Notes: generated by a model not told the origin, from the letters alone. A stretch of DNA of 49,667 nt from 12-FULL-44-12b sp964364225 (GCA_964364225.1 CAYIKP010000004.1:1-49667), one strand, 5' to 3'; shown: positions 24,449 through 31,899, counted from the first letter of the stretch. Translations and numbers: made by a program.

Positions 24449-25792
24449 TTATACTGTGGAAAGGTGCTTAAGGGCCACACTTTTATCACTATGGTCAAAG
24501 ACTGCGTACCCGAGAGTGGTTATTTCATCTCTAAGTTGATCGCTTTTGGCATAATCTTTTTCTGCTCGGGCAATGTCTCTTTGGGATAATTTCTCTTTTA
24601 TTTCTTCAGGAATGTTTTTTACTTCATCTGCGAGTTTTCTAATAGAAAGTCCTAAAACTTTCTCTGCAAATTCCACATCAAAACCTGTCTCATTCATTTC
24701 TGCTATTGCTTGAGGAGTGTTTAAATCATCAGTTACAAAATCAAAAAGTTTATTATTTTCTGTTGATTCGTTTGTAAGAGCATAATTATGTATTAGTCTT
24801 TCTAAGGTATTTTGTGCTGCGCTCAGTGCTTCATATGTGAAATCAATAGGCGTTCTGTAATGGGCTGTTAAAAATAAATAGCGAAGTGATAGAGGATGGA
24901 AGCCTTTTTCAATCATTTCTTTTAATTTAACAGTATTGCCGTCCGATTTTGCCATTTTGTCTCCAGAAAAAGTTAGAAATGCAGAATGCATAAAAAAGTT
25001 AGCAAATTTTTCTCCCGTTGCTCCTTCTGATTGGGCGATCTCATTGTTGTGGTGAATTGGTGCGAGGTCTATTCCTCCGGTGTGAATATCCAGAGTCTCT
25101 GTTTCCAAGGTTCTCATAGACATTGCAGAGCACTCAATATGCCAACCAGGAAAGCCTTTTCCATAAGGGGACTCAAAACCAAATTCGCTATTTTTTTTCC
25201 ATAAAGAAAAATCTCGAGAACTCCTTTTATTGGGATGTGGAGTTGATACTAGTTCTTCTGGTTTTGGGAGTCCCGAAAGTGCGCCATAGTTTGGAAAAAC
25301 TTCTGTATCAAAATATATTCCATCATCAGTTTCATAAGCTAGACCTTTAGCTAAAAGTTTTTGAATAAGGTTTAAATCCTCACTTATGTACATTGAATCA
25401 GATGCACGAGGCATGTGGTCTGGTTTAATGATGTTTAGTTTTTCTAAATCACCCTTAAAGGCTTCCATATATTTAGTACCCAGCTCATGCATGGCCTCCA
25501 TCGTGTAAGGTAAGTTTTCTCTTTTTAGGCCTTTAGTCATTTTATCTTCCCCCTCATCAACATCTCCAGACAGATGGCCGACATCAGTAATATTTATTGT
25601 GTGTTCGATTTTATAACCGGCATACCCGAGGACTCTTTTTAAGGTGTCAGCAAAAATGAAAGAGCGTAAATTACCAACATGGGCATAGTCGTAAACAGTT
25701 GGTCCACATGAGTAAAGGGTGACCCTTTTAGAATCTATAGGCTTAAAAACTTCTTTTTCTTTACTTAACGAATTGTAAAGCTCTATATCCAT
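24449..25792 (-). CDS. cysS: Cysteinyl-tRNA synthetase
   Basis: Class I synthetase charging tRNA-Cys. The zinc site begins at Cys29 (YSCGPTVYDYAHVGN, including the HIGH-like HVGN), with WHIECSAM and HHNNE supplying further ligands; the KMSKS loop is KMAKSDGN. It has 447 residues and a shortened C-terminal region. The start overlaps the 3' end of corA by 10 bases, so the two are coupled. Confidence 0.96.
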   Translation of the reverse strand: MDIELYNSLSKEKEVFKPIDSKRVTLYSCGPTVYDYAHVGNLRSFIFADTLKRVLGYAGYKIEHTINITDVGHLSGDVDEGEDKMTKGLKRENLPYTMEAMHELGTKYMEAFKGDLEKLNIIKPDHMPRASDSMYISEDLNLIQKLLAKGLAYETDDGIYFDTEVFPNYGALSGLPKPEELVSTPHPNKRSSRDFSLWKKNSEFGFESPYGKGFPGWHIECSAMSMRTLETETLDIHTGGIDLAPIHHNNEIAQSEGATGEKFANFFMHSAFLTFSGDKMAKSDGNTVKLKEMIEKGFHPLSLRYLFLTAHYRTPIDFTYEALSAAQNTLERLIHNYALTNESTENNKLFDFVTDDLNTPQAIAEMNETGFDVEFAEKVLGLSIRKLADEVKNIPEEIKEKLSQRDIARAEKDYAKSDQLRDEITTLGYAVFDHSDKSVALKHLSTV

Positions 25793-26691
25793 TTTCTAAG
25801 TCTAACAAAAATAAGAAGCGCAATAACTACTGCCCCCATTCCGCCCAAAATAAGCCAAAAATCATCAGGATGCCCAATGAACGGTGTGTTTGAGGTGGGG
25901 ATTGTTAATATCGCTGCAATTAGGGACATCGGCATTGTGAGGAATACCACAATAGTTAACGTTTTCATTATTTCGTTTTGTTTGGTTGAAAGCATTGCAG
26001 AATTAGTTTCCTGTAGTTCTCTGAGTATTTCATTTTGGCTCTTCAAAGACATTTTGACTTTCTCAAAGGAATTCATGATTGATGCCTTATGTGCTGTTTC
26101 TTCACCATCCATTCCTAACTTATCCATAGCTTCAAAAAGTTGATGAAGTATTCTTTCATGTGGGTCCAAAGCTTTTCTAAAATTAATCATTGAACGGGAA
26201 AGATTTGAAAGAGCAAAAACCATTCTTTTTTCTTGTCCACTAAAAATTCTATCCTCCACATCTTTAATTGCACTTTCTACTGCCTCTAATTCATCAAACA
26301 TTGTTTCGTATAACCTTATTAAAATTGCTGAAAAGATAAAAAAACCGTTTTGTGCAGAGCCTCTATTTGTGGCGCTTTCAACCTCCATTATTTTTTTAAA
26401 ATGGTCCAATGCTTGGATTTGTTCATAATGAGCAGTGATTACATAATCTTTTCCTATAATAAAATCTACTTCAAAACTCTCTCCGCTTTCCTTGTAGGAT
26501 TTAGGGAAGTGAAGAACCACATAAATTGCTCCGTCGGAGAGGCCTACTTGTGGTCTTTCTGATACAGAAACTAGCTCATCAATAAAATTTAAGGGAACCC
26601 TCTTTTCTTCTAGAAGAAGTTTAGCCTCATCTTTAGTTGGCGTTAAAAGGTCAATCCATGTAGCTGTGGCGTTTGGGAAATCTATTCTCAT
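25783..26691 (-). CDS. corA: CorA-family divalent metal transporter, atypical GMN motif
   Basis: Magnesium/cobalt channel of the CorA/MIT family. A large cytoplasmic domain, a long stalk helix (residues about 150-240), and two C-terminal membrane helices (LTIVVFLTMPMSLIAAI and LILGGMGAVVIALLIFV). The usual GMN after helix 1 is replaced by PTSN in LTIPTSNTPFIG, so selectivity may differ. I use the ATG giving MRIDFPNATAT, with TATAAT 12 bases upstream; an upstream frame to 26754 would add 21 residues across that -10. Confidence 0.85.
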   Translation of the reverse strand: MRIDFPNATATWIDLLTPTKDEAKLLLEEKRVPLNFIDELVSVSERPQVGLSDGAIYVVLHFPKSYKESGESFEVDFIIGKDYVITAHYEQIQALDHFKKIMEVESATNRGSAQNGFFIFSAILIRLYETMFDELEAVESAIKDVEDRIFSGQEKRMVFALSNLSRSMINFRKALDPHERILHQLFEAMDKLGMDGEETAHKASIMNSFEKVKMSLKSQNEILRELQETNSAMLSTKQNEIMKTLTIVVFLTMPMSLIAAILTIPTSNTPFIGHPDDFWLILGGMGAVVIALLIFVRLRKWI

Positions 26692-26771
26692 ATAATTAAT
26701 AGGATTATAACATGTGAACTTTACTGACTTGTTCTTTGAATTGGTAATAACCATGTGAGATAATCTTTTGA

Positions 26772-28034
26772 ATGCCCCGAAATAATCTAAGTTCTGTAAC
26801 TTCTCGCGTTATCTCTTTTGTCATTTTATTGGTTATTGGTTTCTACATAGGATTAAGAACCGGGGAAAGCAGAATTTCTTCCCTGCCACCAGTTCTCTCT
26901 GGGGCAGGTGATTTTCACCCAGATCAGGCAGACTTTTCTACTTTTTGGAAAACATGGAATATTCTTCAAGACAAATTTGTAGCAACAAGCTCTTCTACTC
27001 CAAAAATAAATAACCAAGATATGGTTTGGGGAGCAATTCAAGGTCTCGCTTCTTCCTATAAAGATCCGTACACAGTCTTTATGCCCCCTGTGCAGGCAGA
27101 AATGTTTAAAGATGATGTTCGTGGCAACTTTGAAGGCGTTGGAATGGAGGTGGCAATGAAAGATGGATCCTTAACTGTGGTTGCGCCCCTTAAAGATTCA
27201 CCAGCATACAATGCTGGCATAAAAGCAGGCGACATTATTACAAAAATAAACGAAAAATCTGCCGCTTCATTTACTACAGATCAGGCTGTGGCGCTCATAA
27301 GGGGAAAAAAGGGAACTCCCGTTAATTTCACTATCATTAGGTCTGGAGTGAAGGGAACTTTAGAAATAAAAGTAATAAGAGACACTATTTCTATCCCAGC
27401 AATAAACACTTCAATGAGTTCGGATAGGGTATTTAGAATAGAGCTATATAATTTCTCTGCCACATCGCCAGAATTATTTAGAAAAGCATTAAGAGAATTT
27501 ATTGACGCCAGAACGGATAAACTCATTTTAGATTTACGAGGAAATCCTGGAGGATATTTGGAAGCGGCAATTGATATGGCAAGTTGGTTTTTACCAGTAG
27601 GGAAGCCAGTAGTAACAGAAGATTTTGGAAAGAAAAAAACTAGCGTTGTATACAGAAGTAAGGGCTATGATGTTTTCAACAAAACATTAAGAATGGTGAT
27701 ACTTATTGATGGCGGTTCAGCAAGTGCATCTGAAATTCTTGCCGGCGCATTAAAAGAGCACAATGTTGCTGTAATTGTTGGACAAAAAAGCTTTGGAAAG
27801 GGTTCCGTACAAGAACTTATTTCTATAACTTCGGAAACATCATTGAAGGTTACTGTTGCAAGGTGGCTTACGCCCGATGGAACCTCTATATCAGCAGAAG
27901 GAGTAAAACCTGATTATGTTGTTGCATTAGATGAGGCACAATTTAAAAAAGGAGTAGATACCCAATTAGAAAAAGCAAAACAAGTTCTAAAAGATGATGC
28001 TTTTTGGCAGGCAAGGAATTTGAAAATCGAGTAA
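26772..28034 (+). CDS. ctpA: C-terminal processing serine protease (S41)
   Basis: Exported tail-specific protease. N-terminal membrane helix/signal (residues 13-31), PDZ domain at about 118-200 (GVGMEVAMKDGSLTVV), then the S41 core with the catalytic serine in GGSASASEILAGAL near residue 320 and the lysine in GQKSFGKGSVQ near 345. It has 420 residues. A -10-like GATAAT lies seven bases before the ATG. It precedes a nested palindromic repeat. Confidence 0.94.
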   Translation: MPRNNLSSVTSRVISFVILLVIGFYIGLRTGESRISSLPPVLSGAGDFHPDQADFSTFWKTWNILQDKFVATSSSTPKINNQDMVWGAIQGLASSYKDPYTVFMPPVQAEMFKDDVRGNFEGVGMEVAMKDGSLTVVAPLKDSPAYNAGIKAGDIITKINEKSAASFTTDQAVALIRGKKGTPVNFTIIRSGVKGTLEIKVIRDTISIPAINTSMSSDRVFRIELYNFSATSPELFRKALREFIDARTDKLILDLRGNPGGYLEAAIDMASWFLPVGKPVVTEDFGKKKTSVVYRSKGYDVFNKTLRMVILIDGGSASASEILAGALKEHNVAVIVGQKSFGKGSVQELISITSETSLKVTVARWLTPDGTSISAEGVKPDYVVALDEAQFKKGVDTQLEKAKQVLKDDAFWQARNLKIE

Positions 28035-28036
28035 AA

Positions 28037-28187
28037 GACGCTCGCTCTTGTCTTCGGCGTTCACGCATAAATTTTTCCAGCGAAAAATTTTGCTGTCTCT
28101 CAGTTTTTTAAAATCAAGAGCTTCGCAGATTGATTTACCATGCTAAAAAACTTCCGAGACGAACGGCGAAGGCAAGAGCTCGCTCCG
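28037..28187. repeat. Nested palindromic element, copy F
   Basis: About 150 bp, begins three bases after ctpA. Outer arms CTCTTGTCTTCGGCGTTC and, inverted, GAACGGCGAAGGCAAGAG pair with two mismatches. The inner hairpin AAATTTTTCCAGCGAAAAATTT takes the place of the CCCCC/GGGGG hairpin of copy E. It shares the exact 24-base block at 28112-28135 with copy E. Confidence 0.78.
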
Positions 28188-28232
28188 AAATATTAAAAAC
28201 ACCTCGGACTACGCTTAAGTTAGAACTTTTGT

Positions 28233-28238
28233 TATTAT
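28233..28238 (+). promoter_or_regulatory. -10 element of rplI
   Basis: TATTAT ends six bases before the rplI ATG; no Shine-Dalgarno. Confidence 0.55.
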
Positions 28239-28244
28239 GTCCGG

Positions 28245-28688
28245 ATGAAAGTGATATTACTTAAAGATGTGCCAAAGGTTGGTAGGAAATTTGAGGTAAA
28301 AGAAGTATCTGATGGATATGCAAATAACTTTTTATTTCCCAAAGGACTAGTGGTCATGGCAACGCCCCACGCATTAGCCGAGCTTAAAAAACAAATAGAC
28401 GAAAGTTTAGTCTCTCAAAAAATACAAGAAGAGCTCCTACATAAAAATTTTAATTCTCTTAAAAGTACCGAAATAAAAATAAGTCGTCCCGCAAACGATG
28501 AAGGACATTTATTTGCTGGAGTTAAAGAAGGGGATATAAAAGATGCTATTGAATCACAGCTCGGAATTGTATTACCAAAAGATTTTATAGAAGTAGAACA
28601 CCCATTAAAAACCGTGGGGGAACATTTAATAAAAGTTCAATCAGGAGATATAAAGGGTTCTATAAAAATAGTTATTGAGGCCGAATAA
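28245..28688 (+). CDS. rplI: 50S ribosomal protein L9
   Basis: L9 with its N-terminal RNA-binding domain (MKVILLKDVPKVGRKFEVKE, VSDGYANNFLFPKGL), long connecting helix and C-terminal domain. It has 147 residues. L9 is reported missing in some CPR lineages, so its presence helps place this genome nearer Parcubacteria than Microgenomates. Predicted leaderless start. It ends at a terminator shared with the convergent zinc-ribbon gene. Confidence 0.96.
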   Translation: MKVILLKDVPKVGRKFEVKEVSDGYANNFLFPKGLVVMATPHALAELKKQIDESLVSQKIQEELLHKNFNSLKSTEIKISRPANDEGHLFAGVKEGDIKDAIESQLGIVLPKDFIEVEHPLKTVGEHLIKVQSGDIKGSIKIVIEAE

Positions 28689-28689
28689 A

Positions 28690-28730
28690 AAAATACAGCA
28701 CACCTCGCTTCGAGGCGTGCTGTTAAATTT
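28690..28730. terminator. Bidirectional terminator of rplI and the zinc-ribbon gene
   Basis: CAGCACACCTCG/CGAGGCGTGCTG, 12-nt arms with one mismatch, loop CTT, with an A tract on the left (T tract for the minus strand) and TTAAATTT on the right. Confidence 0.82.
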
Positions 28731-28743
28731 GACCCACCTGATG

Positions 28744-28986
28744 TTAGGCGTGCTTTGCAATGTGGAAATCGTAGAGCACCCGTTTGATGTGAATGTGGCA
28801 GTGTGGGCACTCTATGCAACACGGCACTGCATGCACCATTTCTTGGGGGCTACCATGGCAGGCGCAGTTACAGATTTCCTCAGCTGTAAGGTGACTAGCA
28901 TCACCCGAGTTCGTGTGTCCGCACGCATAGCACGTAAACGATGCACCCAAATCACGTCCACATGCCTGACAGCGATTATGCAACAT
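28744..28986 (-). CDS. Cys/His-rich zinc-ribbon protein, 80 aa (cassette gene)
   Basis: Chosen over an antisense frame because of the Shine-Dalgarno GGAGGG six bases before the ATG and the dense metal-ligand pattern: CQACG and CYACGH near residues 6-25, then CNCACH and CCIECPHCHIH, at least two treble-clef or ribbon-like zinc sites. The GC-rich composition and facing terminator match the other cassette genes. Probably a small cytoplasmic zinc protein; target unknown. Confidence 0.78.
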   Translation of the reverse strand: MLHNRCQACGRDLGASFTCYACGHTNSGDASHLTAEEICNCACHGSPQEMVHAVPCCIECPHCHIHIKRVLYDFHIAKHA

Positions 28987-29049
28987 GGTAAAACCCTCCA
29001 TGACGGTGAGCGATTTCTATATCAAATTTAACACACCTACTGAGGAATT

Positions 29050-29179
29050 ACATCCCGTACTAAACCGCGGTCGCAGCTTATCTAAAAGCAAAAAGATAGC
29101 TTAGCTTCTATTTTAAAACGTTTACTAAAGTTAATTTTTCTTCTAAAAGACCGCGACCTGTTTAGTTCGGGATTACATC
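29050..29179. repeat. Inverted-pair element, CCCG(T/A).../GGTCGCGGTC family, locus 1
   Basis: Left arm ATCCCGTACTAAACC then GCGGTCGC (29052-29074); the right arm, read on the minus strand, is ATCCCGAACTAAACAGG then TCGCGGTC (29149-29177). The right arm encodes the last residues and TAA stop of rpmA. The inner part holds a smaller hairpin, AGCTTATCT...AGATAGCT. Related to the pair at 41241-41365. Confidence 0.7.
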
Positions 29180-29440
29180 AAAAACTTTTTTTACCTTAGA
29201 TTCACCATTGAAATGAGTTTTTCTCTTTGAGCGTACTTGAAGCTTGCCGTCAATAAGAGAGAAAAGAGTTCTGTCTGAACCCATACCAACATTGAGCCCC
29301 GGAATAATAATGGTTCCTCTTTGGCGAACAAGTACAGCTCCAGATCTCACGATTTGTCCTGGGTTTACTTTTACACCTAAGTATTTTGGATTTGAATCTC
29401 GGCCGTTTTTTGTTGTTCCGGCTGCCTTTTTATGTGCCAT
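29162..29440 (-). CDS. rpmA: 50S ribosomal protein L27
   Basis: Peptidyl-transferase-centre protein. The N-terminus MAHKKAAGTTKNGRDSNPKY, with no cleavable leader, is typical, followed by GVKVNPGQIVRSGAVLVRQRG. It has 92 residues. The last codons (VIPN and stop) lie in an inverted-repeat arm. The -10 region overlaps that of the divergent gene at 29461. It is separated from rplU, unlike the usual rplU-rpmA pair. Confidence 0.96.
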   Translation of the reverse strand: MAHKKAAGTTKNGRDSNPKYLGVKVNPGQIVRSGAVLVRQRGTIIIPGLNVGMGSDRTLFSLIDGKLQVRSKRKTHFNGESKVKKVFDVIPN

Positions 29441-29446
29441 ATTCTT

Positions 29447-29453
29447 GTATTAT
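29447..29453. promoter_or_regulatory. Overlapping divergent -10 boxes (rpmA / 59-aa gene)
   Basis: TATTAT on the plus strand (29448-29453), seven bases before the ATG at 29461, and TAATAC on the minus strand (29447-29452), six bases before the rpmA ATG. The two boxes occupy the same bases, so initiation should be mutually exclusive. Confidence 0.5.
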
Positions 29454-29460
29454 TAAGACT

Positions 29461-29640
29461 ATGAATATAGCAGAAAGACAGGATTGGCGCAAGGCTTTAT
29501 TGGGTAAAATAGAGCATCTTACAGAAGACGATAAAATATATAAATATTTAGTCTTTAGCCTTGTAGGCTTATTTTTTATAGGGTGTGTTTTGCTGATTTA
29601 TCTTGGGATTCAAAGACCAGATGTTAGAATAAGTATGTGA
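29461..29640 (+). CDS. Hypothetical single-TM protein, 59 aa
   Basis: Charged N-terminal half (AERQDWRKALLGKIEHLTEDD), then one membrane helix at about residues 31-50 (VFSLVGLFFIGCVLLIYLG) and a short tail. No signal cleavage site is evident. Divergent from rpmA; AT-rich; leaderless-type start. The in-frame upstream extension into rpmA is rejected because it would run through the promoter. Function unknown. Confidence 0.65.
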   Translation: MNIAERQDWRKALLGKIEHLTEDDKIYKYLVFSLVGLFFIGCVLLIYLGIQRPDVRISM

Positions 29641-29675
29641 ATCCCATAGTAAAAAATGGCATTAGAGTCAGCTAA

Positions 29676-29849
29676 TGGGTAACGAAACAAAATGATAGGT
29701 CACAAATTTATGAGTATTTTAATAAAAGAGGAAGTAATGAAAAAAGGAAAGTTAAACTTGGTTTTAAGGCTTCCGACGGCTTCGTGGAGGTGGTTTCTGG
29801 GTTAAAAATGGGTGAAACTTTGGTACTGCCAAACATCGTTAAAAAATAG
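29676..29849 (+). pseudogene. Remnant of an RND/MacA-type periplasmic adaptor (C-terminus)
   Basis: An open frame of 57 codons after a stop, with no start codon, reads KVKLGFKASDGFVEVVSG then LKMGETLVLPNIVKK and TAG. The pattern V-x-LG...VEVxSGLxxGExLVLP is the typical C-terminal barrel of efflux adaptor proteins (HlyD/MacA/AcrA group), recognised from memory. The rest of the gene is absent. An ATG with upstream AGAGGA at about 29737 is in another frame and gives only 22 residues. Confidence 0.6.
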
Positions 29850-29937
29850 GCTTTTTAGGGCTTAAAAGGGGATCTTTATTAATCAATATATATGGCTTTA
29901 CAGGGCCGTATATCAGCCAGTTTTTACTATAAAATAC

Positions 29938-29966
29938 TTGACTTTGAGTGTCAACCGTGCTAGCAT
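29938..29966 (+). promoter_or_regulatory. Promoter of the lysozyme-like unit
   Basis: TTGACT, 17 bases, TAGCAT; the expected start is near 29973, immediately before a terminator-like hairpin. Confidence 0.65.
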
Positions 29967-29973
29967 ATAGAAG

Positions 29974-29999
29974 ACCCAAGTAAGTGCTTGGGGTTTTTA
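29974..29999 (+). terminator. Start-proximal terminator/attenuator hairpin
   Basis: CCCAAG/CTTGGG, loop TAAGTG, followed by GTTTTTATTT, lying at the very 5' end of the predicted transcript. It may attenuate the lysozyme gene or release a ~30-nt RNA. Confidence 0.55.
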
Positions 30000-30149
30000 T
30001 TTCTCAGCGATATTCTCATAAAAAGGATTTATCGTTGGGTTGGCGCCGATTGATTACAGAAAGGAAAGAAACAATCGATACCATTACCAGCTAAAAAAAG
30101 GCTTATCTTATCTTTAACAACTCTTGGTTTACTTGCGGCAAGCGTAAGT

Positions 30150-30554
30150 ATGAATGCGGCGGCTTTGGCTCCTCAGGATGCTCAAGAAAGTCCGCGCAGA
30201 CCAGCAATAATGAAGGAAAGAGCTATTTCGAAAGACAAAACAGTAAAACAGCAAGTAGAAGAATATTTTTCAGATATTCCAATGCTTGTTAGGGTTGCTG
30301 AATGTGAATCACGTTTTCAACAGCATGACGCTGAAGGAAATGTTTTTCGCGGAGTAGTTTCTGCCGACGTTGGAGTGATGCAAATCAATGAGAGATATTG
30401 GAGTGATACAGCCAAAAAGCTGGGAATCAACCTCCATACCACTCAAGGAAACATGGAATACGCAAGATATCTTTATAACAAAGAAGGATTGCGTCCATGG
30501 TCTGCTTCATCTAATTGCTGGGCGAAAGGCGTAGAACTCGCGCTTAACAAGTAA
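30150..30554 (+). CDS. Secreted lysozyme-like/SLT-domain protein
   Basis: Peptidoglycan-cleaving fold. RVAECESRFQQHDAEGN carries the catalytic Glu, followed by VGVMQINERYW, the GN-x-x-YA-x-x-LY motif, and PWSASSNCW. The ATG at 30150 gives 134 residues but starts within a signal peptide: upstream the frame is open back to 30054 and encodes PLPAKKRLILSLTTLG then LLAASVSMNAAALA, a clear export signal with no ATG, GTG or TTG. The natural start may be ATA at 30078, or the ATG was lost. Likely role: wall remodelling or pilus/secretion passage. Confidence 0.8.
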   Translation: MNAAALAPQDAQESPRRPAIMKERAISKDKTVKQQVEEYFSDIPMLVRVAECESRFQQHDAEGNVFRGVVSADVGVMQINERYWSDTAKKLGINLHTTQGNMEYARYLYNKEGLRPWSASSNCWAKGVELALNK

Positions 30555-30558
30555 ATCT

Positions 30559-30600
30559 AAATCAAAAGACTCATCTCGAAAGGGGTGAGTCTTTTGATTT
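30559..30600. terminator. Bidirectional terminator
   Basis: 15-bp perfect stem AAATCAAAAGACTCA/TGAGTCTTTTGATTT with a 12-base loop, between the convergent lysozyme-like and VKOR genes. Confidence 0.85.
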
Positions 30601-30602
30601 AA

Positions 30603-31037
30603 TTAAATTAGAACTGCCTTTTTCTTTATATAAGTAGTAAGTGCAAAAAATAGAGTTGTGGTGATTGTAGAAAATATGCAATACAGACACCATGCATTTA
30701 AAACAAAAGCCTGAATGTACGTGAAATAAAGGGAACCAAGAAACCCTATTCCCGATAATATAAATAAAAGTTGAATGATTTTATTTATATGTTTATTTTC
30801 TAAAATTAAAAGAGAACCAATAAACAGTACTAAGTAATACAAGAGACCCAAATAGGGGACAGGGATACCAAAAACCACTGAATACGAACTTGATGTTACA
30901 AGATCGCATTGAAAACCAGTTGTGCATGGTGGAATCAACCCCAAGAAATGTTCGTAAGAAAGGAAAAGAGCATCTAAAAAACCTAGTGAAGAAAGAAGGA
31001 CCAAAAATGGGGAATATTTAGGATGGGTTTGAGACAT
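30603..31037 (-). CDS. Vitamin K epoxide reductase-like (VKOR) membrane protein
   Basis: Membrane oxidoreductase that reoxidises a DsbA-like partner using quinone, replacing DsbB. Four to five helices; the loop cysteines in CTTGFQC near residues 38-44 and the redox CxxC in WCLYC near 117-120 are intact. It has 144 residues. It overlaps the thioredoxin-fold gene upstream by 20 bases, strong support for a working pair in periplasmic disulfide formation. Confidence 0.92.
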   Translation of the reverse strand: MSQTHPKYSPFLVLLSSLGFLDALFLSYEHFLGLIPPCTTGFQCDLVTSSSYSVVFGIPVPYLGLLYYLVLFIGSLLILENKHINKIIQLLFILSGIGFLGSLYFTYIQAFVLNAWCLYCIFSTITTTLFFALTTYIKKKAVLI

Positions 31038-31677
31038 TTTTTAGTTCAGCTTCAATTATTTGTTGGAATTCAGCGCCATTTTGTGGAAGTTGAATTAATT
31101 TGCCATTCAAGAAAAGGGAAGGAGTTCCTGAAAGGTTCATCTTCTTTGCTTGTAATCTTTGTCCTGCAATTTTTTCCTCTACCACCTGTAGCTTCATGTC
31201 CGCTTCAAATTTTGTAATATCTAATTTAAGTACACTTGCGTATAGGGAGAAAAGTTTTTCTGGATCACTTGATTTAGTCCATTCTTCTTGGTGTTCATAA
31301 ATTGAATCAACCATTTCAAAAAATTTTCCTTGCATTCCAGCAGCTTCAACGGCTTTGGCAGAAATTACGGCACGATTGTGTATTTCAACAAGTGGGTAAT
31401 GTCTGAAAACAACAGCTACCTCTCCTTTATATGCTTCAACTGTTTGTTTAAGTAAGGCTGAATAAATTTTGCAGGCAGGGCATTGAAAATCACCATATTC
31501 AACCACAATCACTTTTGCATTCCTATTTCCTAAAAAGGAGTCAAAGTTCGTAATAGGGAATTGGGACAAGTCTGCATTATCAACAGAAGTACCAGTACTC
31601 TTTTTAGAAGTTAAACCTATAACAACAAAAGAAAGTATTAAAAGCCCAACCAATGCCCAAATCCATTTATTTTTCAT
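31018..31677 (-). CDS. DsbA-like thiol oxidoreductase
   Basis: Membrane-anchored or secreted thioredoxin-fold protein (DsbA/DSBA_5 type) that puts disulfides into exported proteins. N-terminal helix at residues 5-23, active site CPAC near residue 66 (YGDFQCPACKIY), cis-proline loop GTPSLF near 188. It has 219 residues. It overlaps and precedes the VKOR gene, its expected reoxidant. Confidence 0.93.
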   Translation of the reverse strand: MKNKWIWALVGLLILSFVVIGLTSKKSTGTSVDNADLSQFPITNFDSFLGNRNAKVIVVEYGDFQCPACKIYSALLKQTVEAYKGEVAVVFRHYPLVEIHNRAVISAKAVEAAGMQGKFFEMVDSIYEHQEEWTKSSDPEKLFSLYASVLKLDITKFEADMKLQVVEEKIAGQRLQAKKMNLSGTPSLFLNGKLIQLPQNGAEFQQIIEAELKNVSNPS

Positions 31678-31686
31678 AATAGTATT

Positions 31687-31899
31687 TTAGCTTACCTCGG
31701 TGTTTTTTTGTAGGGAAGGGGAATTGAGTATTTTAAATATTTCTGTTTCTAAATCGAAAAGTTTGTCTTGTTTTTGTTTAAAATCTTTTAATTCTTCTGG
31801 CGATAAAATGTGTGGAGAATTAATAAGCTCTTGAAATAGATTATCATATTCATTGTCTAAAACAGTCCACTCTGTGCCAAGTTCTTTTATTGTGTTCAT
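31687..31899 (-). CDS. Hypothetical acidic helical protein, 70 aa
   Basis: Acidic, Lys/Glu-rich, predicted helical or coiled coil (PEELKDFKQKQDKLFDLETE); no cysteine or membrane segment. It ends nine bases before dsbA and starts with the same 15 bases as recR (TAAACTAGCACTATG). No family recognised; it may be co-transcribed with dsbA and VKOR. Confidence 0.65.
   Translation of the reverse strand: MNTIKELGTEWTVLDNEYDNLFQELINSPHILSPEELKDFKQKQDKLFDLETEIFKILNSPSLQKNTEVS

Noticed and set aside
28675..29031. 118-codon plus-strand frame antisense to the zinc-ribbon gene
   Set aside because: The minus-strand frame has a strong Shine-Dalgarno, clustered Cys/His and a correctly placed terminator; the plus frame has none and begins in the rplI 3' end.
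29938..30077. Cyclic di-AMP (ydaO-type) riboswitch before the lysozyme-like gene
   Set aside because: The context is suggestive, but the conserved riboswitch core motifs are not present; only a short terminator hairpin is seen.
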